In this document: one piece after another, positions 8,132-15,928 of the stretch | Position numbering within the stretch: position 1 is the first letter of the stretch | Layout of the letters: each line of letters opens with the position of its first letter | Assembly: GCA_002390045.1 (NCBI GenBank) | Contig: DGSB01000083.1 | Coordinates: 1 to 23,659 of the forward strand | DNA length: 23,659 nt | From: Fibrobacter sp. UBA4373 | GTDB taxonomy: Bacteria; Fibrobacterota; Fibrobacteria; Fibrobacterales; Fibrobacteraceae | Reading direction: 5' to 3' | The notes under the pieces: generated by a model | Seen by the model: the letters and a program-made list of their open reading frames with translations, nothing else | Told to the model about the DNA's origin: nothing | Database searches by the model: none | Translations under genes and position numbers: made by a program

Positions 8132-8503
8132 ATGTCTCGACGTTTCATCCTCTGGGGTGCCGTATTTCTGGGGGTAACGGCTCTTTTTGCTGCAGACCTA
8201 TTTCAAATGCCCAAGCTTTCGCCCGATGTTCGAAAACAGGCGGCGGAACTTTACGATCAGGAATGTTACGCATGCCATCGCTGGAACCGAAAATTTGCAG
8301 GTCCGGCGATGCGGGCGAATGTAGAGCGCTATTTGGAAGATCCTCGGGCCCTATTTGACTATCTCAAAGATCCGAAGCCAATCCATCCCGATCAATACCG
8401 TCCGATGGAAATCAAAAAGCTCTCCGATCAGGAGGCTTCGATGATGGTTGCGTGGTTACTTTCCCTTGTCAAGGATTCTTCCGCGGTGGATCGGCCTCGC
8501 TAG
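8132..8503 (+). CDS. Small monohaem c-type cytochrome, exported
   Basis: A 123-residue exported electron carrier. It has a signal peptide (about residues 1-21: basic start, hydrophobic core, ALFAAD cleavage-like region). One haem-attachment motif, C45-Y-A-C48-H49, follows with His49 as the proximal ligand. M92 in 'YRPMEIKKLSDQEASMMVAWL' is the likely distal ligand. 'FAGPAM' and 'LKDPKPI' match class I cytochrome c552-like folds. The start follows the SDR stop by one base, with AGGAAG at 8122-8127. Haem attachment needs a cytochrome c maturation system, which is not in this window. Assignment to the cytochrome c fold is firm; its redox partner is unknown. Confidence 0.87.
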   Translation: MSRRFILWGAVFLGVTALFAADLFQMPKLSPDVRKQAAELYDQECYACHRWNRKFAGPAMRANVERYLEDPRALFDYLKDPKPIHPDQYRPMEIKKLSDQEASMMVAWLLSLVKDSSAVDRPR

Positions 8504-8524
8504 TCTTATCTAACAATTGTTTAA

Positions 8525-8584
8525 AAATATGCGTCATTACGGGCTTCTTTTCGTCCGTTTTAGATGCATATTTGTCGTTTTTTT
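8525..8584 (+). terminator. Long imperfect hairpin with T-run, likely terminator before the ATPase operon
   Basis: AAATATGCGTC (8525-8535) can pair with GATGCATATTT (8563-8573) over 11 positions including one G-U. Inside it ACGG (8539-8542) can pair with CCGT (8555-8558). A T-rich stretch from 8578 follows. It fits a weak intrinsic terminator for the dehydrogenase-cytochrome transcript, though the outer stem is AT-rich. Confidence 0.5.
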
Positions 8585-8605
8585 CACTTTTTTAACAAAA
8601 AAATG

Positions 8606-8634
8606 CCTTTTAAAGCATAAATTTCTTGTATATT
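8606..8634 (+). promoter_or_regulatory. Possible promoter of the V-type ATPase operon
   Basis: TATATT at 8629-8634 resembles a -10 box, 44 bases before the first ATPase start codon, in a very AT-rich stretch. The hexamer 17 bases upstream (CCTTTT) is a poor -35. Location between a terminator and an operon makes a promoter expected here, but the exact boxes are uncertain. Confidence 0.35.
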
Positions 8635-8677
8635 AAAACCGACGCAAAAAAAGCGCTATTGAATTATCGGAGATTTT

Positions 8678-9280
8678 ATGGCAGAAGATTTACAGACCCT
8701 GATTGATCGCATCCAGAAAGAAGCCGTGGACAAGGCGGAAGCCCAGTCCGCTGCTTTGATTGCCAAAGCGAAGGAAGAAGCCGCAAGCATCATCAAAAAT
8801 GCAGAAGCGGAAGCTGCCGCAAAGCTTGAAAAGGCAGATAAGGATGCTCAAGTTTATACAGAACGCAGTGAACGAGCTCTTGCACAGGCTGCTCGTGACG
8901 TGCTTCTTTCTGTGGGTCGCCGTTTTGAAAAGATCGTGAGCGATATCATCGCTCTCCAGGTCGAAAAGAACCTTTCCGAAGCAACCGTCAAGGAAATGCT
9001 CCTTGCTCTCGCCAAGAATTACAATTCGGACCTTTCCGTGGTCTTCTCGGATGCAGACAAGGCGAAACTCACTTCTTTTGCAACGGGTGAATTTGCCAAG
9101 GAACTCGGCAAGGGTGTGAAAGTCGAAAGCGACTCCGGCATCAAGTTTGGCTTCCGAGTCAAGGTGGAAAACGGTAAAATCTCTCACGAATTTACGGCTC
9201 CGGAAATCGCCGCTGCGCTTTCCTCGTTGGTTCGTCCGCAGATTGCAAAGGTTGTGTCCGCAGCTGCTCAGGAAAAGTAA
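8678..9280 (+). CDS. atpE: V-type ATP synthase/ATPase subunit E (peripheral stalk)
   Basis: This 200-residue protein forms the peripheral stalk that holds the A3B3 head still while the rotor turns. The first 75 residues are an Ala/Lys/Glu-rich coiled coil ('AKAKEEAASIIKNAEAEAAAKLEKADKDA'-type heptads). A globular C-terminal domain ends in 'AALSSLVRPQIAKVV', as in V/A-type E subunits. GGAG lies 7 bases before the start. It is the first gene of the operon, as in Chlamydia. The name atpE here is the V-type E subunit, not the F-type c subunit. The sequence of this subunit is poorly conserved, so the call rests partly on gene order. Confidence 0.86.
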   Translation: MAEDLQTLIDRIQKEAVDKAEAQSAALIAKAKEEAASIIKNAEAEAAAKLEKADKDAQVYTERSERALAQAARDVLLSVGRRFEKIVSDIIALQVEKNLSEATVKEMLLALAKNYNSDLSVVFSDADKAKLTSFATGEFAKELGKGVKVESDSGIKFGFRVKVENGKISHEFTAPEIAAALSSLVRPQIAKVVSAAAQEK

Positions 9281-9283
9281 TTC

Positions 9284-9817
9284 ATGAGCAATGCCGTTTA
9301 CATTTCCGCGTCGCTACCGTTTTTGCGGTTCGGAGATACGCCCCCGTTTTCGGTGGCGGATTTGCGTAATCGCTGCGTGAACGTGATGACCGAGCATGAG
9401 CTCGCCACGTTCGACGCTGCCGTTAACGGAGAGCCTAGCGACGATCCATTCGTCTCGGCATATCAGGCTCACGAGACTCAAATGAAAAATGTTTTAGGAC
9501 ATGCTCGTGCCGCATCCTGGGGTCCCGATGTGCGTTTTACGGAACGCTCTTTCCCCGGTTACGACGTGACTTATGCCAAAATGGTTTCGGACGCTTTTGC
9601 AAAGCCGGATCCGCTGGAACGCGAACAGGATTTGGACCGCGCCCGTTTTTGGCTTTTAGACCAGCTTGCTCCGCATGAAGAATCGATGGACTTCCTTTAC
9701 GCTTTTGCCATCAAGCTTCAAATTTGCGAACGCTGGTCCCGTATCTCTCCGGAAGCGGGGAATGCGGCTGTCCTCAAAGTGATTAATGATAACGATCCTG
9801 CAAGCAAGCAGGGATGA
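9284..9817 (+). CDS. DUF2764 family protein of V-type ATPase operons
   Basis: A 177-residue soluble protein starting 'SNAVYISASLPFLRFGDTPPFS', the DUF2764 hallmark, a tyrosine and 'SLP' motif followed by a short Asp/Pro turn. Genes of this family sit between subunits E and A of V-type ATPase operons in Chlamydia, Bacteroidetes and spirochaetes, and the order here is the same. 'WLLDQLAPHEESMDFLYAFAIKLQICERW' suggests an all-helical C-terminal part. The operon has no recognisable subunit C, and subunit C is also helical and similarly placed in other operons. That makes a central-stalk or rotor-coupling role a reasonable guess, but no function is shown by the sequence. It starts three bases after subunit E. 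Confidence 0.82.
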   Translation: MSNAVYISASLPFLRFGDTPPFSVADLRNRCVNVMTEHELATFDAAVNGEPSDDPFVSAYQAHETQMKNVLGHARAASWGPDVRFTERSFPGYDVTYAKMVSDAFAKPDPLEREQDLDRARFWLLDQLAPHEESMDFLYAFAIKLQICERWSRISPEAGNAAVLKVINDNDPASKQG

Positions 9818-9835
9818 CCGGAGGTCTTACTTTCA

Positions 9836-11569
9836 ATGGCTAGTATCGGTAAAATCGTTGGTGTGAACGGTAACTTGATCCGTGTCGCATTCAACGGCGC
9901 AGTCGCACAAAACGAAGTCGGTTTCGCCAAACTTTCTTCTGGTGTAGAACTGAAAAGTGAAGTCATCCGTATTCGCGGTGACTATGCAGAACTCCAGGTC
10001 TTCGAAGATACGACAGGCCTTAAGGCGGGCGACGAAGTCCGTTTTACAGGAGAACTTCTTTCCGTGGAACTTGGCCCGGGTCTTTTGACTCAGGTGTTCG
10101 ATGGCTTGCAGAACCCGCTTCCGAAGCTTGCGGAAGAATGCGGATTCTTCCTGCAACGCGGTAAGTATCTCCCGGCTCTTCCGCGAGATCTCAAGTGGTC
10201 CTTCACCCCGACGGCAAAAGTCGGAGACAAGGTGACGGGCGGCGATACCTTGGGTACTGTTCCGGAAGGCATTTTCAAGCACCGCATCATGGTGCCGTTC
10301 CGTGTCCGTGGTCAGATGACGGTTGAATCCATTGTCCCGGCTGGTGAACATGTCGTCGAAGATGTGATTGCCGTTTTGACGGATGCAGAAGGCAAGAAGC
10401 TTGAAGTCAAAATGTACCAGACTTGGCCGGTGAAGGTTCCTATCAAGAACTATACGGAACGCCTTCGTCCGACAAAGCCTCTTACGATGCAGCAGCGCAT
10501 CATCGATACGTTCTTCCCGGTGGCTCAGGGCGGTACGTTCTGCACGCCGGGTCCTTTCGGCGCTGGCAAGACCGTGCTTCAGCAGTTGATGAGCCGTTAT
10601 GCGGACGTCGACGTCGTGATCCTCGCCGCTTGCGGTGAACGTGCTGGCGAAGTGGTGGAAACCCTCCGTGAATTCCCGGAACTTATCGACCCGCGTACCG
10701 GTAAGAGCTTGATGGCTCGTACGCTTATCATTTGTAATACGTCTTCCATGCCGGTGGCTGCTCGTGAAGCTTCCGTTTATACGGGCGTGACGATTGCCGA
10801 ATACTACCGTCAGATGGGCTTGAACGTCCTTCTTCTCGCTGACTCGACTTCCCGTTGGGCACAGGCTCTCCGTGAAATGAGCGGCCGTTTGGAAGAAATC
10901 CCGGGAGAAGAAGCTTTCCCGGCCTACCTCGAATCCACAATCGCTTCTTTCTACGAACGCGGTGGCGTGGTGAAGCTCCGCGACGGTTCGACGGGTTCCG
11001 TGACGATTTGCGGTTCTGTTTCTCCGGCTGGCGGTAACTTCGAAGAACCGGTGACCCAGGCTACCTTGAAGGTGGTGGGTGCGTTCCTTGGCCTTTCGCG
11101 TGAACGTTCTGACCAGCGCCGTTTCCCGGCTATTCACCCGCTCGAATCCTGGTCCAAGTATGAAGGCATTATCGATTCTGCCAAGGTGGAAGAGGCTCGC
11201 CACATTCTTGCTGCCGGTAACGATGTGAACCAGATGATGAAGGTGGTCGGTGAAGAAGGTACTTCGATCGAAGACTTCATTACTTATTTGAAGTCCGAAT
11301 ATCTCGACGCCGTTTATCTGCAGCAGGACGCTTACCATGAAATCGATGCAGCATGCTCTGCCGATCGTCAGAAGTACGTCTTTGACCGCGTTTACAAGAT
11401 TTTGAAGACTTCCATGGAATTCAAGGATAAGGATTCCGCTCGTGGATTCTTCTTGAAGCTTACACAGGCGACTAAGGACTGGAACCGAGTAGCGTTTGAT
11501 TCTAGCGAATTCAAGTCTCTCGAAGAACAGATTTTCAACTCCGTCGCAGAGGTCACGAAGAATGTATAA
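9836..11569 (+). CDS. atpA: V-type ATP synthase/ATPase catalytic subunit A
   Basis: This is the 577-residue catalytic subunit, which binds and hydrolyses or makes ATP in the A3B3 head. The N-terminal barrel ('GKIVGVNGNLIRVAF') is followed by the V-type-specific non-homologous insert (about residues 110-200, 'GVFKHRIMVP'-like). Then comes the P-loop GPFGAGKT at 239-246 (K245, T246) and 'CGERAGEVVE' with catalytic Glu268. 'DSTSRWAQALREMSGRLEEIPGEEAFPAYL' is the classic family block. GGAGG at 9820-9824 precedes the ATG. It overlaps subunit B by eight bases. Length and motifs are fully typical; no key residue is missing. Confidence 0.97.
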   Translation: MASIGKIVGVNGNLIRVAFNGAVAQNEVGFAKLSSGVELKSEVIRIRGDYAELQVFEDTTGLKAGDEVRFTGELLSVELGPGLLTQVFDGLQNPLPKLAEECGFFLQRGKYLPALPRDLKWSFTPTAKVGDKVTGGDTLGTVPEGIFKHRIMVPFRVRGQMTVESIVPAGEHVVEDVIAVLTDAEGKKLEVKMYQTWPVKVPIKNYTERLRPTKPLTMQQRIIDTFFPVAQGGTFCTPGPFGAGKTVLQQLMSRYADVDVVILAACGERAGEVVETLREFPELIDPRTGKSLMARTLIICNTSSMPVAAREASVYTGVTIAEYYRQMGLNVLLLADSTSRWAQALREMSGRLEEIPGEEAFPAYLESTIASFYERGGVVKLRDGSTGSVTICGSVSPAGGNFEEPVTQATLKVVGAFLGLSRERSDQRRFPAIHPLESWSKYEGIIDSAKVEEARHILAAGNDVNQMMKVVGEEGTSIEDFITYLKSEYLDAVYLQQDAYHEIDAACSADRQKYVFDRVYKILKTSMEFKDKDSARGFFLKLTQATKDWNRVAFDSSEFKSLEEQIFNSVAEVTKNV

Positions 11570-12860
11570 GGTTTATCATCGTATTGAACGTATTGCTGGT
11601 AGCGTTATTACCGTCAAAGCGGAAGGCGTTGCCAATCAGGAACTCGCGCAGGTTACGAGTGCGCAAGGTACATCCCTTGCCCGCGTGATCCGTATCGACG
11701 GAGACATGGTTGACTTGCAGGTGTTCGCTGGTGCTCGTGGTATTTCTACGGATTCCCAGGTTCGTTTCCTCGGCAAGCCGATGGAAATCCCGTTCAGCGA
11801 CGCTCTTCTCGGTCGCGTGTTTACCGGTGCGGGCACTCCGCGTGATAATGGCCCTGTGATTGAAGAAAATCCGGTCGCTATTGGCGGTCCGTCTGTGAAC
11901 CCGGCAAAGCGTATCATTCCGAAGACGATGGTGCGTACCGGTATTCCGATGATCGACGTGTTCAACACTCTCGTCGTTTCTCAGAAGCTCCCGATTTTCT
12001 CTGTGGCTGGTGAACCGTATAACCAGCTCCTTGCGCGTATTGCCCTCCAGGCAGAAGTCGACGTGATCGTCCTCGGCGGTATGGGCCTGAAGCACGATGA
12101 CTACCTCTATTTGAAGGATTATCTGGAACAGAACGGTGCACTTTCCCGTACCGTGATGTTTGTGCACACGGCTTCCGACCCGATCGTGGAATGCTTGCTC
12201 GTGCCGGATGCTTCCCTTGCTGTGGCGGAACAGTTTGCGACCCGTGGCAAGAACGTGCTCGTTCTTTTGACGGATATGACGAACTTTGCGGACGCGATGA
12301 AGGAAATCTCGATTACGATGGAACAGATTCCGTCGAACCGTGGTTATCCTGGCGACCTTTATTCCCAGCTAGCTAGCCGTTACGAAAAGGCAGTGGACTT
12401 CGAAGGATCGGGTTCTATCACGATTCTTGCCGTGACGACAATGCCTGGCGACGACGTGACCCACCCGGTTCCGGATAACACGGGTTACATTACCGAAGGT
12501 CAGTTCTATTTGAAGCATGGCCGTATTGAACCGTTCGGCTCCCTCTCTCGTTTGAAGCAGCAGGTGAACGGCAAGACCCGCAGCGACCATCGTACCATTA
12601 TGAATACGATGATCCAGCTTTACGCTAGTTATAAGGAAACCCTCGAAAAACAGTCGATGGGCTTCCGCATGAGTAACTGGGATAACAAGCTCCTCAAATA
12701 CGGTGAACGCTTTGAAAAGGAAATGATGGACCTTTCCGTCAATATTCCGCTTGAAAAGGCTTTGGACTTGGGCTGGGAAATCCTTGCCGACTGCTTCACT
12801 CCTGAAGAAACCGGTATTCCGTCTAAGATGATCAACCAGTATTGGCCCAAGAAGGGGTAA
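11562..12860 (+). CDS. atpB: V-type ATP synthase/ATPase regulatory subunit B
   Basis: This is the 432-residue non-catalytic nucleotide-binding subunit that alternates with subunit A. It has 'GRVFTGAGTPRDNGP', 'PKTMVRTGIPMIDVFNTLVVSQKLPIFS', and 'VLVLLTDMTNFADAMKEIS', all family blocks. Where subunit A has its P-loop this protein reads 'SVAGEPYNQ', so it lacks a Walker A lysine, as expected of B. The frame is open to 11496, but the start at 11562 overlaps the subunit A stop by eight bases and has AGAGG nine bases upstream. It also begins at the family N-terminus 'YHRIERIAGSVITVKAEG'. The overlap suggests translational coupling to keep A and B equal. Confidence 0.96.
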   Translation: MYKVYHRIERIAGSVITVKAEGVANQELAQVTSAQGTSLARVIRIDGDMVDLQVFAGARGISTDSQVRFLGKPMEIPFSDALLGRVFTGAGTPRDNGPVIEENPVAIGGPSVNPAKRIIPKTMVRTGIPMIDVFNTLVVSQKLPIFSVAGEPYNQLLARIALQAEVDVIVLGGMGLKHDDYLYLKDYLEQNGALSRTVMFVHTASDPIVECLLVPDASLAVAEQFATRGKNVLVLLTDMTNFADAMKEISITMEQIPSNRGYPGDLYSQLASRYEKAVDFEGSGSITILAVTTMPGDDVTHPVPDNTGYITEGQFYLKHGRIEPFGSLSRLKQQVNGKTRSDHRTIMNTMIQLYASYKETLEKQSMGFRMSNWDNKLLKYGERFEKEMMDLSVNIPLEKALDLGWEILADCFTPEETGIPSKMINQYWPKKG

Positions 12861-12861
12861 T

Positions 12862-13482
12862 ATGGCGAAGGTCAAACTCACAAAAAACGCTTTAAAGGCT
12901 GAACGCGATTCGCTCAAGCGCTACCAGCGCTATTTGCCGACGCTTTTGCTGAAGAAGCAGCAGCTCCAGATGGAGATGCGTACGCTTCAGGCGAAGGTCA
13001 TGGCAAAAAGAGACGAAGAAGACGCGCTTCGCAAGTCGATTGCGGGGTGGATCGGCCTTTATGCGGAACCCATCGAATGGGACAAGTATATTTCCGTCAA
13101 GGAAATCCGCCAGGGCGAAGGCAATATCGCCGGTGTGGAAATTCCTCTCTTTGACGGGGTAGACTTCAATGTCACCATTCCAGATTTCTTTACGACGCCG
13201 GCGTGGCTCGATGAAGGTATCCGTTCTCTCCAAGGACTGATTTCGCTTCGTCTGGAACGCCGTGTGCTCGAAAAACAGTACGAACTTTTGTCCGATGAAT
13301 TGCGCTCGACGAGCCAGAGAGTCAACCTGTTCGAAAAGGTGAAGATCCCGGAAGCGAAGGAAAATATTCGCACGATCAACATCTTCCTTTCCGACCAGCA
13401 AATCTCGGGTGTTGCGCGTTCCAAGCTGGCGAAGGGAAAGGCTAATGCCCGCGTCCTTGCCCAGGAAGGAGCTGCCGCATGA
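12862..13482 (+). CDS. atpD: V-type ATP synthase/ATPase subunit D (central rotor shaft)
   Basis: A 206-residue rotor-shaft protein that turns inside the A3B3 head. The N-terminal 'KVKLTKNALKAERDSLKRYQRYLPTLLLKKQQL' helix and the C-terminal helix with 'RRVLEKQYELLSDELRSTSQRVNLFEKVKIPEAKENIRTI' form the antiparallel coiled coil; 'RVNLFEKVKIP' is the signature of the family. The middle is a short globular part. It starts one base after subunit B, with GAAGGGG just before, and its stop overlaps the subunit I start (ATGA). Assignment is secure. Confidence 0.94.
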   Translation: MAKVKLTKNALKAERDSLKRYQRYLPTLLLKKQQLQMEMRTLQAKVMAKRDEEDALRKSIAGWIGLYAEPIEWDKYISVKEIRQGEGNIAGVEIPLFDGVDFNVTIPDFFTTPAWLDEGIRSLQGLISLRLERRVLEKQYELLSDELRSTSQRVNLFEKVKIPEAKENIRTINIFLSDQQISGVARSKLAKGKANARVLAQEGAAA

Positions 13483-15398
13483 TTACTCCGATGAAAAAAG
13501 TGACCGTCATCTGTCTCGACAGTGAACGAAAGGCTTCGCTTGAAACCCTTCGCAGCATGGGCATTTTGCACGTAACTCCGCTCAAGAATCCGACGGGCAA
13601 TGCGCTGAATTCCGCACGCAACGATATGAACCGTGTGCAGAAAGCGCTTGAAACCCTCCCGGATGCAAAGAAAAAGGCTGTGGCCAGTTCTTTGAACGGG
13701 GAAGCGGTTGTCGAAGAAGTCCAAAAGCTTATCGAAGCTCGCAAGCATGCCGAAGATGAAGTTTCTGAAGCGGATAGCGCTATTTCGCGTTATGATGTCT
13801 TTGGAAATCTGGATCCGGACAGTGTCCGCGCTCTCGAATCGCGTGGAATTTTCGTTCGTCTTTATGCATCTGAAAGCAAAAAGCCTTTTGAAGTCGAAGA
13901 CAAGGACGCTTTGGTTATCCCGTTTGGTGAAAGCGGGGAAGGACTTTGCCGCGCGGTAATCAACCGCGGGGACGCTCCTGCAAAGCTTTCGACTCCGGCT
14001 ACGGCGATTCCGCTTCCGGTGCGTTCGATCTCTTACTATCGTATTCTCAAGGAAAATGCAGAAAAGAACCTTGCCGCTGTCGAAAACCGTCTTTCGGAAC
14101 TCGCTGCGGACAAGAAAAAGGTTCAGGACTGCTTGAACGAAGCTTCCGACGCTTATACATTCGAAGAAACGTCGGCGGGCATGCTTTCGTCTTCTCTTCT
14201 CGCTGCGATCCAAGGCTTCTGCCCGGCTCCGCGTGTAAAGGAACTCGAAGCTGCTGCAAAGGCTTCCGGTTGGGCGCTTCGAGTGGAAGATCCGACGGAC
14301 GAAGATAATGTCCCGACGCTTCTGACTTATAGCAAGCTCTCTCGGCCGATGCAGATGCTCTATGATATTATCGGTATCGCTCCGGGATATCATGAAGTGG
14401 ATGTTTCGAGCGTCTTCCTCGTATTCTTCAGCATTTTCTTTGCGATGATTGTGGGCGATGTCGCTTATGGGCTTTTGTTCCTCGCGATTACCCTCTATGT
14501 TCGCAAGAAGAATCCGAATTCGAAATCCTCCGGCTTTAGCTTTATGTACTTGATGTGCGGAGCGACGATCGTCTGGGGTCTTTTCAATGGTAGTTTCCTC
14601 GGCTTGAAGCCTGAATGGGCTGGTTGGAGCTACTACCTTGATTTGACGAATTATGCATGGCTTCCGGAACCTGTCCGTCACGCAATGCAGTGGATTCGTA
14701 CAAGCGCCCCGTCCGATCCGCAGATGTTCCAGTCTTATCATGCGTGGGTGTCTCAGCTCACGTTCTTCCCGGAATCTTTCGTTCCTGGAGAAGCTGGCGC
14801 ATCTCAGATGACGCATGTTCAGTTCTTCTGCTTCTGCCTTGCAGTGGTGCATTTGACCATCGCTCACGTCTGGAACATCATTATCCGATTCAAGAGAAAG
14901 GATTCGACGTTCATGGCGCAGCTCGGTTGGCTTCTCTGCTGCTGGTTCATGTTTATGCTCGCGAACAACATGGTTCTTGGTATGGCTCTTCCGGGCTTTG
15001 CGGTTCCGCTGTTCGTTGCAGCTGCAGTGCTTCTGGTTCTCTTCAGCGTGCCTCCTAGCCGTTTGAAGCAGGACTGGATCTCGATTCCGATGCTCGCCTT
15101 GAACATCGTCAACAGCTTCACGGACGTGATTAGCTATATCCGTCTCTTTGCTGTGGGCATGTCCGGTGCGGCCATTGCGGAAGCTTTCAATGGAATGCTT
15201 TCTCCGCTGTTTGGCTCGTTTGTCGGCGTCTTCGGGGCTGCAGTCATTCTACTTTTCGTACATGCCTTGAACATCGCGCTTGCTTTGATGGGTGTCGCTG
15301 TGCATGCGGTACGTTTGAATACACTTGAATTTTCCAATGGCTTGGATTTGCAGTGGAGCGGTTATGCTTTCTCTCCATTCTCCAAGAACAAAAATTAA
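13479..15398 (+). CDS. atpI: V-type ATP synthase/ATPase subunit I (membrane stator)
   Basis: This 639-residue membrane stator carries ions to and from the proteolipid ring. The N-terminal half (about 1-300) is cytoplasmic with coiled-coil stretches. The C-terminal half has about seven or eight hydrophobic segments, from 'VFLVFFSIFFAMIVGDVAYG' to 'AVILLFVHALNIALALMGVAVHAV'. The essential arginine is in 'SYIRLFAVGMSG' (R555), and R612 in 'VRLNTLEF' is the second conserved arginine of the path. Between the second and third membrane segments lies a hydrophilic loop of about 75 residues (around 375-450). The start overlaps the subunit D stop by four bases and has AAGGAG upstream. This subunit is often the longest in the operon; the length is normal. 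Confidence 0.94.
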   Translation: MITPMKKVTVICLDSERKASLETLRSMGILHVTPLKNPTGNALNSARNDMNRVQKALETLPDAKKKAVASSLNGEAVVEEVQKLIEARKHAEDEVSEADSAISRYDVFGNLDPDSVRALESRGIFVRLYASESKKPFEVEDKDALVIPFGESGEGLCRAVINRGDAPAKLSTPATAIPLPVRSISYYRILKENAEKNLAAVENRLSELAADKKKVQDCLNEASDAYTFEETSAGMLSSSLLAAIQGFCPAPRVKELEAAAKASGWALRVEDPTDEDNVPTLLTYSKLSRPMQMLYDIIGIAPGYHEVDVSSVFLVFFSIFFAMIVGDVAYGLLFLAITLYVRKKNPNSKSSGFSFMYLMCGATIVWGLFNGSFLGLKPEWAGWSYYLDLTNYAWLPEPVRHAMQWIRTSAPSDPQMFQSYHAWVSQLTFFPESFVPGEAGASQMTHVQFFCFCLAVVHLTIAHVWNIIIRFKRKDSTFMAQLGWLLCCWFMFMLANNMVLGMALPGFAVPLFVAAAVLLVLFSVPPSRLKQDWISIPMLALNIVNSFTDVISYIRLFAVGMSGAAIAEAFNGMLSPLFGSFVGVFGAAVILLFVHALNIALALMGVAVHAVRLNTLEFSNGLDLQWSGYAFSPFSKNKN

Positions 15399-15402
15399 CC
15401 AA

Positions 15403-15414
15403 GGGATAAATCCC
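15403..15414 (+). other. Small hairpin between subunit I and the proteolipid genes
   Basis: GGGA (15403-15406) and TCCC (15411-15414) can pair around TAAA. It lies just upstream of the strong ribosome site (AGAGG) of the first proteolipid gene. It might affect mRNA processing or translation, but a four-base stem is weak evidence. Confidence 0.25.
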
Positions 15415-15438
15415 GCTATCTAATAAGAGGAATAGAAA

Positions 15439-15903
15439 ATGGATCCGAATACAACTTTGACTCTCGCGAAAATGGGTGCTGCAGCCGCTCTCGGCTTTGG
15501 CGCGATGGGCTCTGCCCTTGGTTGCGGTACGGCAGGTATGTCTGCAATCTCCGTGTGGAAGAAGGCCTATGCTCAGGGCAAGGGTGCTCTCTTTACACTT
15601 CTCGTCTTCGTCGGTGCTCCGATTTCCCAGACGATTTACGGCATGTTGCTCATGAACTTCATCTTGAACTATGTGGCTAGCGTTCCGGCTGGCGAAGTGG
15701 CTAACTGGGGCGGTTGCCTCGGTGCCGGTATCTTCGGTGGCTTAGGTCTCATGGCTTCTGCTTGGTTCCAGGGTAAGTCCGCCGCTGTCGCTTGCGACGC
15801 TCTCGGTGAAACCGGTAAGGGCATGGTGAACTACCTCATGGTGCTCGGTATCGTTGAAACGGTTGCCTTGTTCGTGCTCGTCTTCTCGATGATGGTTCTC
15901 TAA
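15439..15903 (+). CDS. atpK: V-type ATP synthase/ATPase proteolipid subunit K, copy 1
   Basis: A 154-residue, four-helix membrane proteolipid that forms the rotating ring. Helix pairs are visible as two repeats, each with a Gly/Ala-rich first helix. The ion-binding carboxylate is E140 in 'LGIVETVALFVLVF'. Compared with Enterococcus hirae NtpK, the residues lining the Na+ site are largely kept: S63 and Q64 in 'GAPISQTIYG' (NtpK T64, Q65), Q111 in 'WFQGKSAA' (NtpK Q110) and E140 (NtpK E139). This points to possible Na+ binding, although ion specificity cannot be proved from sequence. A strong AGAGG ribosome site precedes it. A second copy follows after 25 bases. Confidence 0.93.
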   Translation: MDPNTTLTLAKMGAAAALGFGAMGSALGCGTAGMSAISVWKKAYAQGKGALFTLLVFVGAPISQTIYGMLLMNFILNYVASVPAGEVANWGGCLGAGIFGGLGLMASAWFQGKSAAVACDALGETGKGMVNYLMVLGIVETVALFVLVFSMMVL

Positions 15904-15928
15904 TCCTTTTCCATAGAGCGTTTAACTT

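Noticed and set aside
8529..8636. 35-codon frame (ATG 8529) upstream of the ATPase operon as a leader peptide
   Set aside because: It has no ribosome site, no enriched amino acid linked to the operon, lies in AT-rich DNA and overlaps the terminator-like hairpin and probable promoter.
9833..11338. 501-codon open frame on the minus strand opposite V-ATPase subunit A
   Set aside because: Same cause: the plus strand carries a complete, highly conserved gene; the minus product is His/Arg-rich with no motif.
13059..14867. 602-codon open frame on the minus strand opposite subunits D and I
   Set aside because: It runs across two well-conserved plus-strand genes and their junction, resembles no protein I know, and is explained by codon bias that avoids stops in the opposite frame.
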